Source of the DNA: JAAYXE01 sp964391195
Lineage (GTDB): Bacteria; Chloroflexota; Anaerolineae; Anaerolineales; UBA4823
Direction: 5' to 3'
NCBI GenBank assembly: GCA_964391195.1
Contig: CAYMLG010000085.1
Span: 1 to 18,550, forward strand
Length of the DNA stretch: 18,550 nucleotides
Shown: positions 6,795 to 13,819 of the stretch, piece after piece
How positions within the stretch are numbered: position 1 is the first letter of the stretch
Layout: the number at the start of each line of letters is the position of its first letter
Program-made: the position numbers and the translations under genes
Notes under the pieces: model-generated
Seen by the model: the letters and a program-made list of their open reading frames with translations, nothing else
What the model was told of the DNA's origin: nothing
The model's database searches: none

Positions 6795-7904
6795 ATGAAA
6801 ATCCAACCTTTCCAACTCGAACGCTATTTTGCGCAATACGAGTTCTCGGTGCAGTACCTGCTCTCCAGTTCAGACTGTGATGGGCTGGCCCAGAACGAAC
6901 TGCTGAAGCTCGCCGGCCCTGAGGCCCGGCGGTTGTGGGATGAGCTGACCCTGGGCTACACCGAATCTCTCGGGCACCCGCTGCTGCGCGAGGAAATTGC
7001 CCGGCTGTACGACACAATCCGGCCCGGTGAGGTGCTGGTGCTGGCGCCTGAAGAGGGGATCTATATCGCGCTGAACACGATTCTGGAGCCGGGGGACCAT
7101 GTGATCTGCACTTTCCCGGGCTACCAGTCCCTTTACCAGGTGGCGGAGAGCCTGGGCTGTGACCTCACCCGCTGGACGCCGGAAGAGGAGCACGGCTGGC
7201 GGTTCGACCCGGATTTTCTCGAACGGCATCTGCGACCGGAGACAAAGCTGCTGGTGATCAACTTCCCGCACAACCCGACCGGGTACCTGCCGCCCAGGGA
7301 AGACTTCGAGCGGATCGTGCAGTTCGCAAAGGACAACCGGCTCTATCTGTTCTCCGATGAAATGTACTGGCTCCTGGAGTTCGACCCGGGGGATCGCCTG
7401 CCTGCGGCGTGTGACCTGTACGAGAATGCGGTGACCCTGTTCGGGATGTCGAAGACGTTTGGGCTGGCGGGGATCCGCATCGGGTGGCTGGCGACCCACA
7501 ATGCGGAACTGTGCCGGCAAATGGCTGCGTTCAAGGACTACACGACGATCTGCAGCAGCGCGCCGAGCGAAATCCTGGCGATCATCGGCCTGCAGAATCA
7601 GACCTCGATCATCCAACGGCACCTGGAGCGGATCGATCGCAACCTGCGGCTGCTGGACGACTTTTTTGCGCGGTACGCGGGGCGCTTCGCCTGGGTGAAG
7701 CCGAAAGCCGGGACGATTGGTTTCCCCCGGCTGAAAGGCGAGCCCGATGCCCCGGCCTTCTGCCGGGAGGCCGTCATGAAGGGCAACATCATGCTGCTGC
7801 CTTCCAGCGTTTTCGGCTATGGGGACCGGCACATCCGTATTGGCTTCGGTCGGGAGAATATGCCCGAGGCGCTAAGCAGGCTGGAAGATTTCCTGGCCGC
7901 ATAA
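6795..7904 (+). CDS. PLP-dependent aminotransferase, class I/II fold
   Basis: 369 residues from the ATG at 6795, preferred to an in-frame ATG at 6741 because AGGTGG precedes it and the protein family begins MKIQPFQLERYF. All fold-type I landmarks are present: NPTG at 160-163, Asp188 (SDEMYW) to hold the pyridine nitrogen, Lys220 in SKTFGLAG as the PLP Schiff-base lysine, and Arg228 (GIRIGW). The early LLSSSDCDG segment resembles the VioD/capreomycidine-synthase-like branch of this superfamily, but the substrate cannot be assigned. The enzyme is cytosolic. The gene is single, ends at a strong hairpin and may be controlled through the palindrome upstream. Confidence 0.9.
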   Translation: MKIQPFQLERYFAQYEFSVQYLLSSSDCDGLAQNELLKLAGPEARRLWDELTLGYTESLGHPLLREEIARLYDTIRPGEVLVLAPEEGIYIALNTILEPGDHVICTFPGYQSLYQVAESLGCDLTRWTPEEEHGWRFDPDFLERHLRPETKLLVINFPHNPTGYLPPREDFERIVQFAKDNRLYLFSDEMYWLLEFDPGDRLPAACDLYENAVTLFGMSKTFGLAGIRIGWLATHNAELCRQMAAFKDYTTICSSAPSEILAIIGLQNQTSIIQRHLERIDRNLRLLDDFFARYAGRFAWVKPKAGTIGFPRLKGEPDAPAFCREAVMKGNIMLLPSSVFGYGDRHIRIGFGRENMPEALSRLEDFLAA

Positions 7905-7907
7905 ACA

Positions 7908-7949
7908 AACAGGAGGCTGACTCGATCGTGATCGGGTCAGCCTCCTGTT
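7908..7949. terminator. Long hairpin, shared terminator of aminotransferase and tRNA-Ser
   Basis: Arms 7908-7927 and 7930-7949 are complementary over 20 bases with a single G-T pair; the innermost pairs must open to give a loop. It starts a few bases after the aminotransferase stop. On the minus strand it is followed by TTTGTTT, so it probably also ends the tRNA transcript arriving from the right. Confidence 0.7.
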
Positions 7950-7974
7950 CCTCGCCTTTAAGGCAGGTACTCAC

Positions 7975-8065
7975 TGGCGGAGAGGGCGGGATTCGAACCC
8001 GCGAACCCTCATCGGGTTACGCGCTCTCCAGGCGCGCGCGTTAGGCCGGACTACGCTACCTCTCC
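7975..8065 (-). tRNA. tRNA-Ser (anticodon GGA)
   Basis: 91 bases including an encoded CCA. The acceptor stem is GGAGAGG paired with CCTCTCC, followed by G and CCA. The anticodon stem CGCGC/GCGCG holds the loop CTGGAGA, giving anticodon GGA, which reads the serine codons UCC and UCU. A long variable arm (AACCC/GGGTT) is the class II feature expected for serine tRNA. The T-arm contains GGTTCGAATCC. No pairing defects are seen. Confidence 0.95.
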
Positions 8066-8104
8066 AAAAAAATACCCTTCGGCTCCTTCCCGTGGGCGCA
8101 GAGC

Positions 8105-8133
8105 ATTATACTACATGAATGTCCGATCGGGAA
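8105..8133 (-). promoter_or_regulatory. Candidate promoter of tRNA-Ser
   Basis: On the minus strand TTCCCG (complement of 8128-8133) and a perfect TATAAT (complement of 8105-8110) are 17 bases apart. The -10 box is about 40 bases before the mature tRNA 5' end, leaving a short leader to be removed by RNase P. The -35 match is weak. Confidence 0.5.
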
Positions 8134-8174
8134 GATCCGGTTTAAGGTCGTGTGTATGCACAACTTGCCGGTTG

Positions 8175-8215
8175 TGTCAGTGGGTTGAGCGGCGCAGCCG
8201 CCCACCCCACTGACA
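8175..8215 (-). terminator. Hairpin downstream of the second GNAT gene
   Basis: Outer arms 8175-8184 and 8206-8215 pair perfectly over ten bases, and an inner GCGGC/GCCGC stem (8189-8193 and 8197-8201) caps it. It follows the minus-strand stop at 8234. A second small hairpin with 6-base arms overlaps it at 8159-8176. No T tract follows, so factor-independent termination is uncertain. Confidence 0.5.
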
Positions 8216-8233
8216 TACATTTGCTTGCACACT

Positions 8234-9166
8234 TTAAGGTCGCTGGGGGTGAGGTTTGGCGAACAGGTACACCGATTTGTCCCAGGAACGGACAAAACCT
8301 GCCCTTTCCAACACCGGCAGCACCTCGGCCCGCAAGGGGGCGACCCAGGCGGCCTGAGCATATCCCAGCCCGCCGGCATGGAGGCGGTAATCGAGCAGCA
8401 GGCGCAGCAGTTGGTCCGGCTCGCAGGCGATGAGGGAAATCACGGCCTGGGGGAGGTCGTTTTCTTCGTCCTCCATTAGCAGCAGCAAGCCCTGAGCATC
8501 GGACCCGCCGGGGTGCCACCACCAGGCTCGCCCGGCGGAGGCGTAATCGGCGATGAACACTTCGGTGGGGGGGACCCACTCCCAACCCCGGTCCATGAGG
8601 CCCCAGGACAGGCGCAGGACCGGGCTGCGCCGCGCCAGGGCCAGCGCTCCGGGGGCAGCGGAGGCTTCCAGCGGGCGGAATACACCCGGCTGAAGCCCGG
8701 CTCCGGCCGGAGCGCTAAAGCTGGTGAACTCCCCCACCTTCTCGAACCCGGTGCGGGCCGACAGGTGGTGCACCGGCAGCCGGGCCGAGTTGGTGGCCAG
8801 GCGCAGCACCCCCCGCCCATGCTCGAGCCAATAGCCCAGGAGGTAATCATGCAGGGCAGAGGCGATCCCCTGGCCCTGGTGCTGGGGATGGACGCGCAGC
8901 CCGTGCAGCCACCAATCGTCCGGCGTGAGACGGGAGAGCTTGCTCAACCCAATCACCCGGCCGCGGTATTCGGCCACGGCCAGGCGGCCCTCAGGATCGG
9001 CCAGCCACTCGGCCCAGGCGTGCGGCACATAGTCGTGCCCCCCCCAAATATCCCTGGTCAGCTCCAGCACATCGGGGGTGTCTTCCTCACGGGCGGGCCG
9101 GCATATGAGCCCGGTTCTGACCTCCGGTAGGGGTTTGTTTTCAGGCAGGTTCTTCTCTTCACTCAT
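8234..9166 (-). CDS. GNAT-family N-acetyltransferase with extra C-terminal domain
   Basis: 310 residues. The N-terminal half (about 20-150) is a typical GNAT domain: RPAREEDTPDVLEL opens it, HGLRVHPQHQGQGIASAL (88-105) is the acetyl-CoA-binding loop, and LPVHHLSARTGFEKVGEF (130-147) is the closing segment. The C-terminal half (about 165-300) is less conserved and looks like a second, divergent GNAT-like unit. It has no membrane helix. The acceptor is unknown. It is unrelated at the sequence level to the GNAT protein at 5743-6540 beyond the shared fold. The ribosome site before the ATG is weak. Confidence 0.85.
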   Translation of the reverse strand: MSEEKNLPENKPLPEVRTGLICRPAREEDTPDVLELTRDIWGGHDYVPHAWAEWLADPEGRLAVAEYRGRVIGLSKLSRLTPDDWWLHGLRVHPQHQGQGIASALHDYLLGYWLEHGRGVLRLATNSARLPVHHLSARTGFEKVGEFTSFSAPAGAGLQPGVFRPLEASAAPGALALARRSPVLRLSWGLMDRGWEWVPPTEVFIADYASAGRAWWWHPGGSDAQGLLLLMEDEENDLPQAVISLIACEPDQLLRLLLDYRLHAGGLGYAQAAWVAPLRAEVLPVLERAGFVRSWDKSVYLFAKPHPQRP

Positions 9167-9268
9167 CCCGGTTTCTCACGGCCTCGTCCGGGGGCAAAAA
9201 GGCCCTGTTTAGAGGGATCTGATCACCGGGGCCTGCTCAATGCTGCGGCAGTCCCGGCGGGCAGGGTC

Positions 9269-10597
9269 TCAGCGCGGGAACATTTTCTCGGCCAGTTCGG
9301 GGGTGTAGCGCTCCACCATCTCCGACGAGATGCCGTTTTCCCGGGCGATCTCGGCGTACAGGGTGGCGCTGGCCCGTTTGCGGCGGGTCTGGGTATCCAC
9401 ATCCAGCTCCCACAGGCCGAAGCGTTGGGTCCAGCCCCGCTCCCACTCGAAGTTGTCCACCAGGGTCCAGTGGAAATAGCCCTTGATCGGGTAATTGAAG
9501 TTCACGGCGCGCCAGACCTGGTGCAGGTGCTGGACCAGGTACTTGGGCCTCAGGGTGTCATCCACGTCCTCGACGCCGTTCTCGGTGATGATGATGGGGA
9601 CCTGGTAGCGGCGGGCCCAGCCGAGGGCCTCCCACATGCCCTGGGGGGAATTGGCGAGAAAGCCCGTGGTGCTCAGCTCGGCTCCGGGCAGGTAGAAGCG
9701 CTTGCCGAACATCTCCTTGGGGTGGAACGGCGAAAAAGAGACGTAATCGCGGGTGTAGTAGTTCAGGCCGATAAAGTCCTGGGTGCCTTTGGCTTCAGGG
9801 ATGCGCCGGACGCCGAAGGGGGTGCGGATTTTACCGGTGGTAAAAGCGTAGGGGAAGAGGTCGTTGAACAGGGAGGATTGCAGGCCGGCGGCCATCCGGT
9901 CGAGGGGCAGCCAGGCGCGGACGGGGGAGAAGCTGCGATAATTGATGACGCTGCCGACCCTGGCCTGGGGCTGGATTTTGTGGATGGTGTGGTAGGCGCG
10001 GGCATGGGCGCGCACCAGGTTTTCCATCACGCGGAAGGCTGCGCCCATATCCTGCTTGCCGGGGGGGAAATCGCCCATCAGGTAAGCGGAGACGGCGAGC
10101 ACATTCGGCTCGTTGATGGGCATCCAGTAGGTGGTGTAATCGTGCAGGGCTTCGACGATTTTCCGCACGAACTTTTCGAAGTGTTCGGCGATTTTGTCGT
10201 TCTCCCAACCGCCTTGTTGGGCCAACCAGAGCGGGGTGCTGAAGTGATGCAGTGTGACCAGAGGGAGCATGTTGCGCTCCACCAGGCCGCGCAGCATATC
10301 CCGGTAGCGGTCGATGGCCGATTCGTCCCAGTGGTCGGGGGTGGGTTGGATGCGGCTCCACTCCACAGAGAGGCGGTGGGCGTTCTGCCCGCTCTCGGCG
10401 GCGCGGTCAAAATCCTCGCGCCATCGCCCGCTCCACCAATCGCAGGCCCGGCCCGACTTTTGGTTCTGGATGATGCGTCCCGGCTCCTGCTCCCAAGCCC
10501 ACCAATCGCTGTTGGTGTTATTGCCCTCCACCTGGTAGGAAGAGGTCGCGGTGCCCCACAAAAAACCGCGGGGGAAGTGGTAGGTGGCTTGAACCAT
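9269..10597 (-). CDS. Glycoside hydrolase family 1 beta-glucosidase / beta-glycosidase
   Basis: 442 residues, the full family size. FPRGFLWGTATSSYQVEG (8-25) is the family signature start. The acid/base is Glu163 in MPINEPN and the nucleophile is Glu339 in IITENGVED. HHFSTPLWL (117-125) and FHWTLVDNFEWERGW (375-389) form the sugar-binding site; the Glu/Trp pair near 385-389 fits recognition of gluco- or galacto-type non-phosphorylated sugars. There is no signal peptide, so it probably acts in the cytosol on imported short beta-linked sugars. AGGAG is well placed before the ATG. No sugar transporter or regulator lies next to it. The family is certain; the exact sugar preference is not. Confidence 0.95.
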   Translation of the reverse strand: MVQATYHFPRGFLWGTATSSYQVEGNNTNSDWWAWEQEPGRIIQNQKSGRACDWWSGRWREDFDRAAESGQNAHRLSVEWSRIQPTPDHWDESAIDRYRDMLRGLVERNMLPLVTLHHFSTPLWLAQQGGWENDKIAEHFEKFVRKIVEALHDYTTYWMPINEPNVLAVSAYLMGDFPPGKQDMGAAFRVMENLVRAHARAYHTIHKIQPQARVGSVINYRSFSPVRAWLPLDRMAAGLQSSLFNDLFPYAFTTGKIRTPFGVRRIPEAKGTQDFIGLNYYTRDYVSFSPFHPKEMFGKRFYLPGAELSTTGFLANSPQGMWEALGWARRYQVPIIITENGVEDVDDTLRPKYLVQHLHQVWRAVNFNYPIKGYFHWTLVDNFEWERGWTQRFGLWELDVDTQTRRKRASATLYAEIARENGISSEMVERYTPELAEKMFPR

Positions 10598-10635
10598 ACT
10601 TTACTCCTGTGATGGCAGTTGCAGTCAACGCGGAT

Positions 10636-10644
10636 ATTGTAGCA
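10636..10644 (-). promoter_or_regulatory. Candidate extended -10 promoter of the GH1 gene
   Basis: On the minus strand the complement of 10636-10644 reads TGCTACAAT, an extended -10 element. It lies about 40 bases before the GH1 start codon. No good -35 box is seen at the expected distance, which is tolerated by extended -10 promoters. Confidence 0.4.
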
Positions 10645-10680
10645 TGAAGGAAAAGGGCGCGCAGGCAAATGTCCTCCATG

Positions 10681-10714
10681 TGGGGATGTGGGCGGTTCTG
10701 TCGCCGCATCCCCA
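10681..10714 (+). promoter_or_regulatory. Hairpin in the GH1-thiolase divergent region
   Basis: Outer arms TGGGGATG (10681-10688) and CATCCCCA (10707-10714) pair perfectly. Inside, GGCG (10691-10694) pairs with CGCC (10702-10705) around a 7-base loop. It lies about 75 bases upstream of the thiolase start, either within its leader or upstream of its promoter. Its role is unknown. Confidence 0.4.
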
Positions 10715-10790
10715 AGACAAGCTGGAGTTGGGCATGCGCACGGCTTTTCCCGATCTAACATTTCTGTTATTAAATGGTATGCTTAAGCGC

Positions 10791-11924
10791 ATGAGCGAAG
10801 TATACATTCTCTCTGCTGTGCGGACCCCGATTGGGGTGGGAAAAGCAAATGGAGCGCTGGCTCCCCTGACGCCGGTCGAACTGGCGGCGCAGGTGATGCG
10901 GGAAGCCGTGCAGCGGGCAGGCGTTGACCCAGACCGGGTGGAGGACGTGATCTGGGGAGTGGTGACGCCTGTCGGAGACCAGGGGGCAAATCTGGCTCGC
11001 CTGGCGGTACTGAAAGCAGGCTTCCCCGTTCGAGTTCCAGCAGTCTCCTTGAACCGCATGTGCGGCTCAGGACAGCAGGCGGTGCATTTCGCCGCCCAGG
11101 CGATCCTCTCCGGCGACATGGATATCGTGCTCGCCGGTGGGACGGAGATGATGTCGCACCAGGCGTTGGGCTCCGATTGGCCGCACGAGTGGCCGGCGGA
11201 TTTCCCCTATAAACTGGTGCACCAGGGGATCAGCGCCGAGCTGATGGCCGATAAGTGGGGCCTGGATCGCGAAGCGCTGGACGATTTCGCCTACGAGAGC
11301 CACTTGCGGGCGATGCGGGCCATTCAGAACGGATATTTTGAGGGCCAGATCATGCCGGTCACCCGCCCGGACGGGCAGGTGGTGGAGCGCGACGAAGGGG
11401 TGCGTATGCCGCCGGACCGGGAGAAGATGGCCAGGTTGAAACCGGTCTTCAAGGAAGATGGCGTGGTCACGGCGGGGAACTCGAGCCAGATCAGCGATGG
11501 CGCCGGGGCGGTGCTGCTGGGCTCGGAGCGCGCGGTTCTGCGCTACAATCTGAGCCCGCGGGCCCGGCTGGCAGCACGCGCCGTGGTCGGATCGGACCCG
11601 ACGCTGATGCTCGACGGGCCGATCCCCGCCACACGGATGGCGCTGGATCGGGCCGGCCTGCGCCTGGAACAGATCCAGGCTGTGGAGATCAACGAAGCGT
11701 TCGCCTCTGTGGTGCTGGCCTGGGCGAAAGAATTAGGCGCAGACCTGGCCTGCGTGAACCCCAACGGAGGGGCCATCGCCCACGGGCATCCACTCGGGGC
11801 GACCGGGGCCATCTTGATGACCAAGCTGCTGCACGAACTGGAGCGCACCGGCGGGCGGTACGGGCTGCAGACGATGTGTATCGGGCACGGCATGGCCACA
11901 GCCACGATTTTGGAGAGGTTATAA
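10791..11924 (+). CDS. Thiolase (acetyl-CoA acyltransferase / acetyltransferase)
   Basis: 377 residues from the ATG at 10791, where the family start EVYILSAVRTPIG begins; the frame is open further upstream to 10644 but that part is not thiolase-like. Cys91 in NRMCGSGQQA is the acylated nucleophile. NEAFAS (301-306), GHPLG with His333 and Cys363 in MCIGHGM complete the active site. Thiolases either cleave 3-ketoacyl-CoA in beta-oxidation or join two acetyl-CoA; sequence alone does not tell which. CIGHG replaces the common CIGGG. No dehydrogenase or hydratase partner lies beside it. A ribosome site is not obvious. It is followed by folK after 3 bases and is probably co-transcribed with it. Confidence 0.93.
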   Translation: MSEVYILSAVRTPIGVGKANGALAPLTPVELAAQVMREAVQRAGVDPDRVEDVIWGVVTPVGDQGANLARLAVLKAGFPVRVPAVSLNRMCGSGQQAVHFAAQAILSGDMDIVLAGGTEMMSHQALGSDWPHEWPADFPYKLVHQGISAELMADKWGLDREALDDFAYESHLRAMRAIQNGYFEGQIMPVTRPDGQVVERDEGVRMPPDREKMARLKPVFKEDGVVTAGNSSQISDGAGAVLLGSERAVLRYNLSPRARLAARAVVGSDPTLMLDGPIPATRMALDRAGLRLEQIQAVEINEAFASVVLAWAKELGADLACVNPNGGAIAHGHPLGATGAILMTKLLHELERTGGRYGLQTMCIGHGMATATILERL

Positions 11925-11927
11925 GGT

Positions 11928-12407
11928 TTGACGCATACCGTCTATCTCGCCTTGGGCAGTAACCTGGGCGACCGGCTGGAGCAGCTCCACCGGGCGCAGG
12001 AAGCGATGCAGCCTGCGGTGTGCATCGTGGAGACATCACCCGTGTATGAGACGCCACCCTGGGGCTTCCTAGACCAGCCGGCGTTCCTCAACCAGATCGT
12101 CAAAGGGGAGACGGAGCTGCCGCCTACGGAACTGCTGGTGCTGCTCAAAGGGATCGAGGTCTCCATGGGCCGGGAGCCAACCGTGCGGAACGGACCGCGC
12201 CCGATCGACCTGGATATCCTGTTCTACGACGACCTGGTGCTGGACGGGCCAAAACTTTCGATCCCCCACCCGCGTATGGAGGGGCGTGGTTTTGTGCTCG
12301 TCCCGCTGGCAGACCTGGCCCCCGATCTGCGACACCCGGTGAGCGGTAAGACGGTGCGCGAGATGCTGGACGAAGCCGACCAGGAGGGGATCCGCTTATT
12401 CGGTTAG
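11928..12407 (+). CDS. folK: 2-amino-4-hydroxy-6-hydroxymethyldihydropteridine pyrophosphokinase
   Basis: 159 residues, matching the compact bacterial enzyme. It transfers pyrophosphate from ATP to 6-hydroxymethyl-dihydropterin, the step before dihydropteroate synthase in folate synthesis. LALGSNLGDR (7-16) is the opening signature. RPIDLDILFYDD (91-102) provides the two magnesium-binding aspartates Asp94 and Asp96. IPHPRMEGRGFVLVPLADLA (112-131) is the conserved closing block. The start is TTG, chosen because GGAGAGG at 11912-11918 lies 9 bases before it and no upstream alternative fits. The ribosome site is inside the end of the thiolase gene, which suggests coupled translation. The partner gene folP lies about 1.4 kb further on, past the repeat tract. 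Confidence 0.95.
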   Translation: MTHTVYLALGSNLGDRLEQLHRAQEAMQPAVCIVETSPVYETPPWGFLDQPAFLNQIVKGETELPPTELLVLLKGIEVSMGREPTVRNGPRPIDLDILFYDDLVLDGPKLSIPHPRMEGRGFVLVPLADLAPDLRHPVSGKTVREMLDEADQEGIRLFG

Positions 12408-12432
12408 GCGAGGGGAATCATCCCCCCTCGCC
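12407..12432 (+). terminator. Hairpin at the end of folK
   Basis: Perfect 9-base arms GGCGAGGGG (12407-12415) and CCCCTCGCC (12424-12432) with an 8-base loop, starting at the last base of the folK stop codon. No T tract follows, so it may stop transcription weakly or protect the RNA 3' end. Confidence 0.45.
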
Positions 12433-12479
12433 GCGCCCCGGCCTGATGGCCCACGGGTTTACCCCATTCTCCGTCCCCG

Positions 12480-12578
12480 CCACCACATGTAGGGGCACGG
12501 CGGATAACGCCAGGGATTCCAATTTAACCATGGCGTCGCCGTGCCCTTGCCAATAACGCCACGGATCCCAATTTAATA
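12480..12578 (+). repeat. 99-base direct repeat, copy 1
   Basis: Identical base for base to 12670-12768. It contains a stacked hairpin: outer arms 12493-12502 and 12537-12546 (GGGCACGGCG/CGCCGTGCCC), then ACGCCA (12507-12512) and TGGCGT (12531-12536). Its second half repeats, imperfectly, the ATAACGCCA...CCAATTTAA segment of the first half. It looks like a dispersed hairpin (REP/MITE-like) element with no coding capacity. Confidence 0.85.
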
Positions 12579-12605
12579 CCATCCTCGCCACATTCCGGCG
12601 AACGG

Positions 12606-12646
12606 GCGGCATTTTGTGCCAGGGAGGGGCACGGCATGAGGGTTTA
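12606..12646 (+). repeat. Partial copy of the second repeat unit
   Basis: GGCATTTTGTGCC, then GGGAGGGGCACGGC and TGAGGGTTTAC match the unit at 13043-13142, with a few changes. It lies between the two 99-base copies, so the two repeat types are interleaved. Confidence 0.65.
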
Positions 12647-12669
12647 CTGTATTGCGCCGTTTTCCACCC

Positions 12670-12768
12670 CCACCACATGTAGGGGCACGGCGGATAACGC
12701 CAGGGATTCCAATTTAACCATGGCGTCGCCGTGCCCTTGCCAATAACGCCACGGATCCCAATTTAATA
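12670..12768 (+). repeat. 99-base direct repeat, copy 2
   Basis: Perfect duplicate of 12480-12578, offset 190 bases. The lack of any difference implies recent duplication or gene conversion. The same stacked hairpin is present. Confidence 0.85.
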
Positions 12769-12797
12769 ACCACAACGCCGTGTCCCGCCCCTCATTA

Positions 12798-12921
12798 ATG
12801 TCATCCTGAACGGCGACCGGACGGCGTTTTGCGTCGGGGAGGGGGCACGGCGTGAGGGTTTGCAGGTTTGGATGCTTTACGGGTCCGCCGTGCCCCTACC
12901 GCCGGATGTCATCCTGAACGG
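12798..12921 (+). repeat. Second repeat unit, left of the gap
   Basis: Begins ATGTCATCCTGAACGGCGAC and carries an inverted pair GGGGCACGGCG (12842-12852) and CGCCGTGCCCC (12886-12896). At 12905 the same ATGTCATCC start recurs, giving a period of 107 bases. The copy is cut by the N run. Confidence 0.75.
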
Positions 12922-13021
12922 NNNNNNNNNNNNNNNNNNNNNNNNNNNNNNNNNNNNNNNNNNNNNNNNNNNNNNNNNNNNNNNNNNNNNNNNNNNNNNN
13001 NNNNNNNNNNNNNNNNNNNNN
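12922..13021. other. Assembly gap of exactly 100 N
   Basis: A run of exactly 100 N is the usual placeholder for a scaffold join of unknown length. It falls inside the repeat tract. The 37 bases before it (12885-12921) are identical to the 37 bases after it (13022-13058). Confidence 0.98.
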
Positions 13022-13142
13022 CCGCCGTGCCCCTACCGCCGGATGTCATCCTGAACGGCGACCGGACGGCATTTTGTGCCGGGGAGGGGCACGGCGTGAG
13101 GGTTTACGGTTTCGTGTGATTTAAGGGCCCGCCGTGCCCCTA
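13022..13142 (+). repeat. Second repeat unit, right of the gap
   Basis: Nearly the same as 12798-12921: ATGTCATCC start at 13043, then a perfect 12-base inverted pair at 13085-13096 and 13130-13141 around GGGGCACGGCG. The tract of repeats ends here. Confidence 0.75.
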
Positions 13143-13312
13143 CACAATTTGAGGCGGGTCCGGTTGCGCGGGTGGGCGAGGTGGGCGTACTGCCCTACCA
13201 TGTCCGGCTGATCCGGGCCGAGTAGGCCGAATCGGGGTAAAATAGGGGGACGGGACAGAATCTCTGCCTGAGGGGTTGTTTCCAATCAAGCCAATATGCC
13301 TGGAGTGATCTG

Positions 13313-13738
13313 ATGAACGATGTGGACCTGAAGCCATTGAACTGGTCGCCCGCCCCGAACGTGGGCTACACCGTCGTCCGGCGCAAGGATGGCGGAATGA
13401 GCTACACCTTTACCGATCTCGAACGGCCCACATTGGAGCATTGGCGGGCGTTTGCCCTCGACCATCTCGAGGATTCCGACCGCCTGACCCGCAACCTGTA
13501 CGACCTGCGCCAGGTGGGACGGATCACGGAAGAAGCGGTGAAATATGCCCTGGAGGTGGGCAGCGACCCGGCGGTGCGGAATATCCGCCTGGCGGTGCTG
13601 GTCACCGACGAGCAGGTGCGGGGGACGCTCCAGGAAATCGCGGCGCTCACCACGCGCAACGGGATCGAAATCGGGATCTTCCACGACCCGCAGCCGGCCG
13701 AGGCCTGGTTGAGCCGCCCGCTGGAACTGCTCAGTTAG
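13313..13738 (+). CDS. Small cytosolic protein, possibly STAS/SpoIIAA-like
   Basis: 141 residues with no membrane helix or signal. I do not recognise a defined family. The pattern of a central helix (TLEHWRAFALDHLE), a strand with NLYDLRQVG, another helix, a strand IRLAVLVTDE, a long helix and a C-terminal IFHDPQPAEAWL recalls bacterial STAS-like proteins in which a Glu/Ala-rich AEAWL helix ends the domain. Such domains often bind partners or lipids in regulation; here the role is unknown. GGAG before the ATG supports the start. It lies between the repeat tract and folP and may be transcribed with folP, 81 bases downstream. Confidence 0.7.
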   Translation: MNDVDLKPLNWSPAPNVGYTVVRRKDGGMSYTFTDLERPTLEHWRAFALDHLEDSDRLTRNLYDLRQVGRITEEAVKYALEVGSDPAVRNIRLAVLVTDEQVRGTLQEIAALTTRNGIEIGIFHDPQPAEAWLSRPLELLS

Positions 13739-13743
13739 CCAGC

Positions 13744-13779
13744 GGCCAGGGGTGGACTGCGGGGGAGCTCTCCCTGGCC
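13744..13779 (+). promoter_or_regulatory. Hairpin between the small gene and folP
   Basis: Perfect 8-base arms GGCCAGGG (13744-13751) and CCCTGGCC (13772-13779) with a 20-base loop. It lies just after the stop at 13738 and before the folP ribosome site. It could terminate or attenuate transcription into folP; no T tract follows. Confidence 0.4.
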
Positions 13780-13819
13780 CGAAACCATCGAAGCGAGAGA
13801 AATCAGGCGAGAGGGGAAT

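Larger units (their letters stand above)
12408..13312. other. Gene-free repeat-rich tract
   Basis: About 0.9 kb with no credible gene; short open frames here cross repeats or Ns. It is built from a 99-base perfect direct repeat, several copies of a second unit of about 107 bases, and many inverted copies of the core GGGGCACGGC. These fold into hairpins. It also contains a 100-N gap. It separates folK from the next gene, and the last 170 bases before 13313 are unique sequence with TAAAAT at 13238-13243 as a weak -10 candidate. Confidence 0.7.

Noticed and set aside
9425..10612. Plus-strand open frame of 395 residues opposite the GH1 gene
   Set aside because: Antisense to a full-length GH1 enzyme with both catalytic Glu. 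Shadow frame.
10644..10790. N-terminal extension of the thiolase
   Set aside because: The frame is open, but the thiolase family begins at 10791 and the extra 49 residues match nothing expected. The region also contains a hairpin.
12860..13119. Short open frames crossing the N gap
   Set aside because: They translate repeats and Ns, so they are not genes.
12480..13142. CRISPR array
   Set aside because: The repeats are long, interleaved and themselves hairpin-forming, with no unique spacers of constant length and no cas genes nearby.
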